NCBI GenBank assembly: GCA_030562195.1
Contig: JAUJPP010000003.1
Coordinates: 29,952,602 to 30,016,601, forward strand
From: Nipponacmea schrenckii
Taxonomy: Eukaryota > Mollusca > Gastropoda > Lottiidae
Reading direction: 5' to 3'
DNA: 64,000 nt
Part shown: positions 48,501-57,500 of the stretch, one piece after another
How the letters are laid out: every line of letters begins with the position of its first letter
Position numbering within the stretch: position 1 is the first letter of the stretch
Notes under the pieces: model-generated
What the model saw: only the letters and a program-made list of their open reading frames with translations
The model's database searches: none
Told to the model about the DNA's origin: nothing
Program-made: the position numbers and the translations under genes

Positions 48501-51500
48501 TTACGGTAGCCTTGATTTTACCAAAAACGAAATTTTGAAGTCTTCACGATATTATATGATAATCTTCAATTCTATTATATTTATAAATAACATAGACATT
48601 GTTTCAAAATTTGTTTTGTACTATCGGTAGATTTTCAGTGTAAATTTAATATTTTCTCAAACTTCGTTTCGTAAAATCGTTTTATAATTTGAGTGTAGCA
48701 TGTAAACAATCATTTATTAACAGCATAACAGGCTACTTTTTATACGCCCACATGAAATGGGGGGCGTATATTGTCGTCACCCACATCCGTCCGTCCGTCC
48801 GTCGGTCCGTCCGTCCGTCCACAATTGCTCGTAAACACTCTACACGGTGTAATTCTTGACAGATTTAGATGAAACTTAATATGAGTGTTTATGATCATGC
48901 AAGGATGAACCCTATTGAAAATCAGCGAAATCGGAAAAAAAATAGTATGAGTTCGTGCCCTTGTTCTTGAATGGCTCGTAAACACTCTACAACGTGCAAT
49001 TCTTGACCGATTTTGATGAAACTTTGTGTGAGAGTATTTTATAACTCAAGGATAAACCCTATCGAAAATCAGCGAAATCGAAAAACATTTAGTATGAGTT
49101 ATTGCCCTTGTTCTTGAAAACTCGTTCAATTTTAGCTTGTAAACACTCTTGAGAGAACAATTTTTAATGGATTTTAATGAAACTTGGCCTGAGTATTTGT
49201 TATCACCCAAGGATGAAGCCTATTGAAAACCAGTCAAATTGAAAAAAAATTAATATCAGTTATTGCCCTTGTTTTTCAAAACGCGTTCAATTTTTAGCTT
49301 GTAAACACTCTACAAAGCACAGTTTTTGACTGATTTTGACGAAACTTGCTGAAATTGTTTAATATCACCCAAGAATGAACCCTTTTGAAAATAGCACATA
49401 TCGAAATATATTTAATAGGAATTATTGCCCTTGTTCTATAAAATGTGTTGGATTTTTGCCTTGTAAACACTCTACAAGTCACAATTCTTGAGTGATTTTG
49501 ACATAACTTGGCATGAGTATTTGTAATCACCTAAGGATGAACCCTATTGAAATTCAGTTAAATTGAAAAATATTTAGTATCAGTTATTGCCCTTGTGTTT
49601 GAAAACGCGTTCAATTTTAGCTTGTAAGCACTCTAGAAAGAACAATTCTTAATGGATTTTGATAAAACTTGGCTTGAGTATTTGTTTTTACCCAAGGATG
49701 AACCTTATTAAAAATCAAATAAATCGAAATATATTTAGTGTCAGTTATTTCCCTTGTGTTTGAAAACGGGTTTAACTTTTTGGCTAATAAACACTCTAGA
49801 AGGTACAATTCATGACCAATGTTGACAAAACTCACTGAAATTGTTGGATATCACAAGGGATGAGCCTAATTGAAAATTAAAAATATCAAAATATATCTAA
49901 TATGAATTATTGCCCTTGTTCTTTTAAACGCGTTCGATTTTTGTCTCGTAAACACTCTACATTCTTGATGGATTTCGATGAAACTTGGTGTGAGAGTGTG
50001 TTATAACTCAAGGATGAACCCTATTGAAAATCAGCCTAATCAAAAATTTTTAGTATGAGTTACTGCCCTTGTTCTTGAAAACGCATTAAATTTTAGCTTG
50101 TAAACACTCTAGAAAGAACTATTCTTAATGGATTTTGATTAACTTTGGCTTGAGTATTTGTTTTTACCCAAGGATGAACCCTATTATAAATCAAATAAAT
50201 AGAAATATATAGGTATAGCCCTTGTTCTTGAAAACGCGTTCAATTTTAGCTTGTAAACACTCTAGAAAGAACAATTTTTAATGGATTTTGATGTAACTTG
50301 GCTGGAGTATTTGTTGTCTCCCAAGGATGAACCCTATTGAAAATCGAAAAATATTTAGTAGAAGTTAATGAACCTGTTTTCAAAAACGCTTTCAACTTTT
50401 GGCTTGTGAACACTCTATACATTCCTTTTTGACAAAACTCGCTGAAATTATTTAATATCAACCAAGGATGAGCCTTATTAAGAATTAAAAATATCAAAAT
50501 ATTATTAAGGGTGAACCCTATTGCAAATCATAAAAATACCAAAAAATATTTAATGAGTTGTTATTAGGTACAATTCTTGACAGTTTTTAATGAAACTAGA
50601 GACCCTAGAAAAAAATAGGTTGGAAGGTTGAATATTTCATTCCACTTATTGTTACCTTACTGAAAAGTTTTTATTTGAAATAAATGCTGCCAGTGGGCGT
50701 ATATTACCTTGCCTGGCAAGCTATCTTGATATCAAAATGTCAAATTCAGTTCAATATTTCGTGAGCTTGCTTCAGGAAAATTACCTTTCCTTTCATTCTG
50801 TGAATTTAATGATACAGAAAATTCATGAATTACAATTTTAGAAAAAGGAGCATTTAATTTAGATGGGTGAGAACAACATTATATCCATGTTAACAAAATT
50901 TGTGATTTTACACGCTTTGAAAAAAATCTACCGATTATTCATCCAATCTCCCGAATTTTTAAGACGTTTTTCTCCCGTTAACAGTAATTCACGTTAATTA
51001 ATGATTAGCGTGGTCGTTTATTAGGCGATAATTGGCCAATTTACTTCAATTTCGGTGGTCGCTGATGGCGTTGAAGGAGTGGTCGTTCAATAAGCATAAA
51101 TTTTATTGAAATATCATCGGGGGGAATTTAAGGCGGTCACTTACTACTTTTACTGTATATACCAATTTGTAACCAGAAATGTTTTGAATTTTTACTTTAA
51201 AAAAAAAGGAATAGGTGGTCAATTAATAAAATATTTGATGTTTAAAATAGATGAGCCTGAAACCTATATTTCCGGTTTAACTGACGTCCAAAAACAGTTA
51301 GTTTCACAATTTAAAATCCGCACATCTATTTTGACTTTTTGGCCTGAACAAAACTTATTGTACTGGAGTAGATCTGTTGCGTGAAATTTTCCCGAGTCAA
51401 GGGAAACATTATTCATTGTCTTTTATTTTTTTTATCCGTTTTTATACGCCCACATGAAAATGTGTAAACAGTCAATAAATACAATTTGCTATAGAAAAAC

Positions 51501-54500
51501 TAAATAGTCCTAAAGTCCAACATGTTTCAAGAGCACAAAGGCCCCCTTCCTCAGGGACAGACACACATGAAATGTCAGTTGAAAATCTGTGATGTCACTT
51601 TCCTTGGTAATTGCTAAGTAACTTTCTCCAACATTCTTCTCATGACAGGAATCCAATATGGCTTCATTTAATGATGATTAATTATGATGCAGTGGGTCCA
51701 AAGTTTAGATGAATGTTCAATAAAATAGAAGACTCAAAAACCATTTCAAAAAGTTTTTACTGGTCCATTTTTTAGTTGATCCGTAGGTGGATACACTATA
51801 GCACACAACACATGGGTAAACAGTCAATAAATACAATTTGCTATAGAAAAACTAAATAGTCCTAAAGTCCAACATGTTTCAAGAGCACAAAGGCCCCCTT
51901 CCTCAGGGACAGACACACATGAAATGTCAATTGAAAATCTGTGATGTCACTTTCCTTGGTAGTTGCTAAGTAACTTTCTCCAACATTCTTCTCATGACAA
52001 TTATATCAATGAATAATGACCGATTAAAATGTGACGGCATAACGGATTATCATGTCAACTGATTGTTAAAAGTAAATAGTTTGAAATCTCTTTGAACTGG
52101 AAGCTTTTTCCGGGAGCCGATTAATAATTGTCAATAAATTCATTTTTAATTAACCTCCTCTTACCATTAATCTCTTAATTAACTAAATTAAATGACCGGT
52201 AGTGTTAGGAATCTCATTGACTAAACGTGATAGTTAGGTAATTTAATTTTTAATTATTTTTTTTTTTAACGTCACTGACGGTGATTGACCTATACTTGAT
52301 GTCCGGCGGAGCCTATTTGCAAACGGTCATTTTGGCATGACTGCCGGTCAAGTCCGGCAAATAGAGCCAAATCAACAGCCCTGCTACCGAATGTTGTAGT
52401 ATGTGTTTCCAGTACTCAGTATAAATTTATTTATCGACCGATGAATATTAACAGCAGTTAAAAAGGGACACGCACTGACAGTTCTAGTTTTTTTTTTTCC
52501 TTTTTTCCATAAGTTGTGTTGATTATAACTGTACTGTCAAGTTTTTATGTAAAATCAATTCTGCCAGTGGGTGTATATTAGCTTTCCTGACAATTTATCT
52601 TTTTTATTATTTATTAGGGAGGAAGACTAGAAAATCAACATGTTGATGAAAATAAAGCTATGGCTGATGCCCAGGTAAGAAATTTCTTTTAAATTAAAAT
52701 GCCTACTACAATGATCCTGGCAAATGAAAAATTTCTTTTGATAGTTTGCAAGGAATTCTCAATAAATTGTTCATTATCATCAAAAAATGTTTGACATAAC
52801 TAATTGCCCTTTTTCTTCAAAAGCATTTTAATTTGTAGGTTGTGAACAATAATTGACAGATTTAATTTGAGTAAAATTTTCATAAATCAACCCTATCAGA
52901 AATATAAATAAACCACAAAATCAAACAGCATTGATTTCTAGCTTGTAAACTCTTTTGAAGACAAAGTTCTTGACAGATTTGAACAGCCTTTTTGAAAACC
53001 AAAAATTTCAATTTAAATATTTTTTTTTTAAAAAGAAAGCCTCTAGTTTGAATATATACATATATATTACCTATGCCTGATATCTGTTCATTATTAATGA
53101 ACACCTTCTACTAAACTAAATAAATTGTATGATAAATTTCATTAACAATGTCCTGTCAGTTCCACTAATTTAAGAGTCTCACAAATGTACAGGCCAAGAA
53201 TGAAACAAATTTCATGCAGAAGAGGGAATAAATTGTCTTGCACTGATGGAATTTCTCCTGTTCTGATCTGAAATAAGATTAAACTTGAGCAGATTACAGC
53301 ACTTTGCTTGGCATTCAACACTTTACCCCATAACTTTAAAGATGGGTTTTCTCATTAATTACAGCCTAAGTAAGCTTACTAATTTATTAATTGGGGTTTC
53401 TAATGAATAATCCATGTATTCTCAAGTTCAAAAGACCTATGTGGACATAGAAATGCGTGTGGGACCATCTGGTATTTTTCCCCACCTCTACTTTCTATTG
53501 ATATAAGAATATATGAAATTTTTCAATCTTAAGTTTTTTACTTGAAGTTTAAAGTATTATCTTACATACAGCATCTAGTTTGATTTCATTGTAATAAACT
53601 TTGACTTTATTTAAGTTGTCCACATTTAACAGTCTAAGGTATGCATAATTGAAAATAAGTGATTTTAGATATTGGTACTGACTATTGTGCGACTTTGAAT
53701 TTATGTAGGGAAAAATTCAAACAGAACTAGAACTGTGAACTGCTCCGAGTGTGGCAGATATCCATTATTCCATGGATTTCGGACCTTTTGAAACTTTTAA
53801 CCTGTCAATTTCAATGTTTTAAAGTTGAAAAAGTTTTTTATACGCCCACACATAAATGTGGGCGTATATTGTAGTCGCCCCTGTCTGTCCGTCTGTCTGT
53901 CTGTCTGTCTGTATGTCAGTCTGCCTGTCCACAATTGTTGTGAACACGATAGAGACCACATTTCTTGATGGATTTTAATGAAACTTGGAATGAGTCTTTG
54001 TAATGACCCAAGGATGAAGCCTATCGAAAATGAAACCAATCGAAAAATATTTACTATGAGTTATTGCCCTTGTCCTAAAATTCCTTGTGAACACGATAGC
54101 GAGCCGGGTTCTTGATTGAATTTGATGAAACTTGGTGTGAGTGTTTGTTATAACTCGAGGATAGACCCTATTGAAAATCAGACTAATCAAAAAATATTAT
54201 CTGTGCAATATGAAATTGTTACATTTAAAATATTGCATTTACTGATACCTCTTAGTCCACCGCCTGAATAACTAAGGCTGCCAATGGTGGGCGTATTACG
54301 ATGGGCCATCGCTATTTTTTGAGTTATTGGCCTTGACTAAGACAAATTGCGTCGAAATACAAGTTCGAACTTGACATTTTGATATACTGTTTTTGAGTTA
54401 TGGCACTTGACTTAGTCAAAACGCGGCTTGTGATTGCGATAGACAATACAGTTTTCATCTGATTTTAATGAAATTTGGTGAGAACATTTATGTTGACGGG

Positions 54501-57500
54501 AACTTGGATTAGACCTAAATAAATCTTTTTGCCTGTGTTAAAACAGAAAATATATTTTAATGTGGGCGTATCTTGCTAGGCAACCACTTGTTACTGATAT
54601 AAACATGGTCAATGAATGAGTGCCACCTTTTCAGTAGTGTAATGCTGAATAAGTTGACTGTAACCAAAAGTTTTAAAACAATCCACTATAGACAATTGAC
54701 CCTCCAATATGTTTTGATTGAAGCCCCTAATAACAACTTAATCTGAACTTGATCCAACTAATAATCTCTCTAACATTTGGAGAAATAAATCTAATGGATA
54801 AAAGCGTGGCCTACAGATAACAATGACTATTCCTCCATGCCATGTTTCTTTGAAAACCTCAACATTTTTACTGTTATCATATCTGATGATTCGAGGATGG
54901 TGGTAAAAATGAAAATTAATTCTAGTTTTGCTGGAGTTATTGAATTATTTAGAGCCATATTTCTGTTAACCAAATAACATTACTTTCTACCATGTTCCTG
55001 TGTTTCTGAATATAGTGCGCAGGCATGTATAATGCGCACCCCTTCCTTGCCTCCGCTAAATCAGGGAAAATTCATTTACCCATGTATAGTGCGCACCCCT
55101 TTTCGCAGCAAAAAAACGACTTTAAGTTGGCATTTCACAGACACCAATATCGGGAAATAGTTGTAAATACATGTCACCATTCATAGATTTTTTTTTTATA
55201 ATAAACAATGTTCCACTGCAACTTACGTTTCTACTATTCATTTTTATAATAAAATCCATTTTAATCCCATATTTATTGCTTTTAATCTCTTGTAATGGTA
55301 TTATTGAGTGTTATTTAGAAATCATGTATCATGCTATTAAATTACGGTACCGAGTATGATATTCTATTGGAATAAAAATGTGCAATTACCCAGTAAACTT
55401 AGACGTATTGAAGAAGATATCATTGACAGGAATTCGTAGGGCTAACAGTAACTGACTTGGTGTAAGACTAATAGGCCCCATTATACTTGTAATCATAATG
55501 CGAATAATAATCATAATATTGCGTCAGTTCCTTTTGTGTGAATACTTAATTGTGATTTTTTCGTTTGTTTAACGTAAATAAATATCATTGTCTTTCTTAA
55601 TTAAGTCTTTAATCCTCGCTGGAGTGACACGATTCTCTCAATAGTTTATTTTTGTCGTCTGCTTTTACCCCCCGCATAGATTTATCGACTAGTATTGCCT
55701 CTCAACGGAAATGAAAAAAATTGACGATGTGAACCTTGTGTATCATATCTGATGAATAAATAGGAAAACAATGGATTATATTAAAACCCAATTATTGTGG
55801 TAACCGTGTATTTATATTCAGGCAAGACTCGATTACGTATTGAGGCATGTCATCAAGCATGACAATCAATTGTTCCTACTATAAAAGCCATCCAAAATAC
55901 TTGCACCGTGATCATTATTTTTGGTACCTCTCGTCTTCACGTAATACTTTCCATACAAATAACACAAAAATTAACTTTAATCCTTTAAGTTTTGTTCAAA
56001 TTTTTCACAATAAATATTTAATTTATAAGATAATAATCATATTGAGCCATTAGTAAAATCATAATTCGATCTTTTACACAAATCAATTTTACCGTGAATG
56101 TCGATGAAGGAAGACAAAATGGCGGATCCTTAACATCGACTTGCGGCATTTTCGTTGGGAAAAAATACCCCAAATTTATTTAACCGTATATAGTGCGCAC
56201 CCCCTCTTTGTTGGGCCCATTTTATGGCAAAAACCTGCGCATTATACACGGAAATATACGGTACCCTCTTTTAACACCTGTCAATCATGGTAAACAAAAA
56301 AATCTCTTATTTTAGCAGAAAATAAGAACTTTTATACGCCCACATGAATATGTGGTAATTCCAAAGAGAAAAAGCAGGCAGCAATTCCCTTGATTTAGTA
56401 AAATTAAGTCAAAAGTGTATTGTGGGTTCATTAGATGCTGCAATTTTCAATGGATTTTGATGAAACTTTGTTTAAGCATTGGAATTTATAAGATGGCAGT
56501 CCCAGAGTTATTGTCCTTAACTTAGTAAAATCAGGTCAAAATTTGATTGTGGATGCATTAGAAGTTACAAATTTCTTTTGCTCTAGCCAAATTTTGATCA
56601 AATGAAACCATAGCCACAATAAAAACATCACAAAAATAGATCAACAAAAAAACTACTTAGTAATAGAACAAAGCACCATAGATCCAAATGGCAAAACAAA
56701 ATTCGAAATCCAAAACATTTTGACAAAACATAAGCAACAGCTTATGATCTTTTCAAATGAGGAATTAAATCAATATTAACTGTTTAAAATCTTTGAAAGA
56801 CCGCCTTTGTAGAAATTTTCTCCATACAATCTTCACCTCTTTCGTTCTTCATCATTTTGATTACTGTGATATTATATGGGATGGGTGCAGAGCAGAATTA
56901 ACTACAAATTTGGAAAAGAAGTTCGACTTGATCCAATCAGGACTACCCACGATGCTGTGAAGGGAACAAACCAGCAACAGCTCTATAAAGAAACTACTGC
57001 TCTATTACAATCTTGCTAAAAGGGCGGAGATGGTACAAACTAGTAATGAACAAAATTTTGAATATGGCCACGTTTCGTGTCAATATCGCGATTGGAAATA
57101 ATTTTGAATGCAATGCAGCAAAAGGGGCATAGCGGGATGATTTAATCGATTGATTTAACATAGTAAGGGGTGTCTGATTGGTCTGAAAATTGCTGTTAGT
57201 AATCAGCAATCATTAATTAGTTATTGCCATGTTTTGTGTCGATATCGCAATTGAGATAATTTTGGATGCGATGCAGCAAAAGGGGCATAGCGGAATGACT
57301 TTATCGAATCAATGGATTTTGATGAAACTTGGTTTAAGCATTGGAATTTATAAGATGGCAGTCCAGAGTTATTGTCCTTAACTTAGTAAAATCAGGTCAA
57401 AATTTGATTGTGGATGCATTAGAAGTTACAAATTTCTTTTGCTCTAGCCAAATTTTGATCAAATGAAACCATAGCCACAATAAAAACATCACAAAAATAG

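Noticed and set aside
51106..51384. 92-codon open frame as a small gene
   Set aside because: It overlaps an inverted dispersed repeat, has no recognised motif and no splice or codon signal beyond chance.
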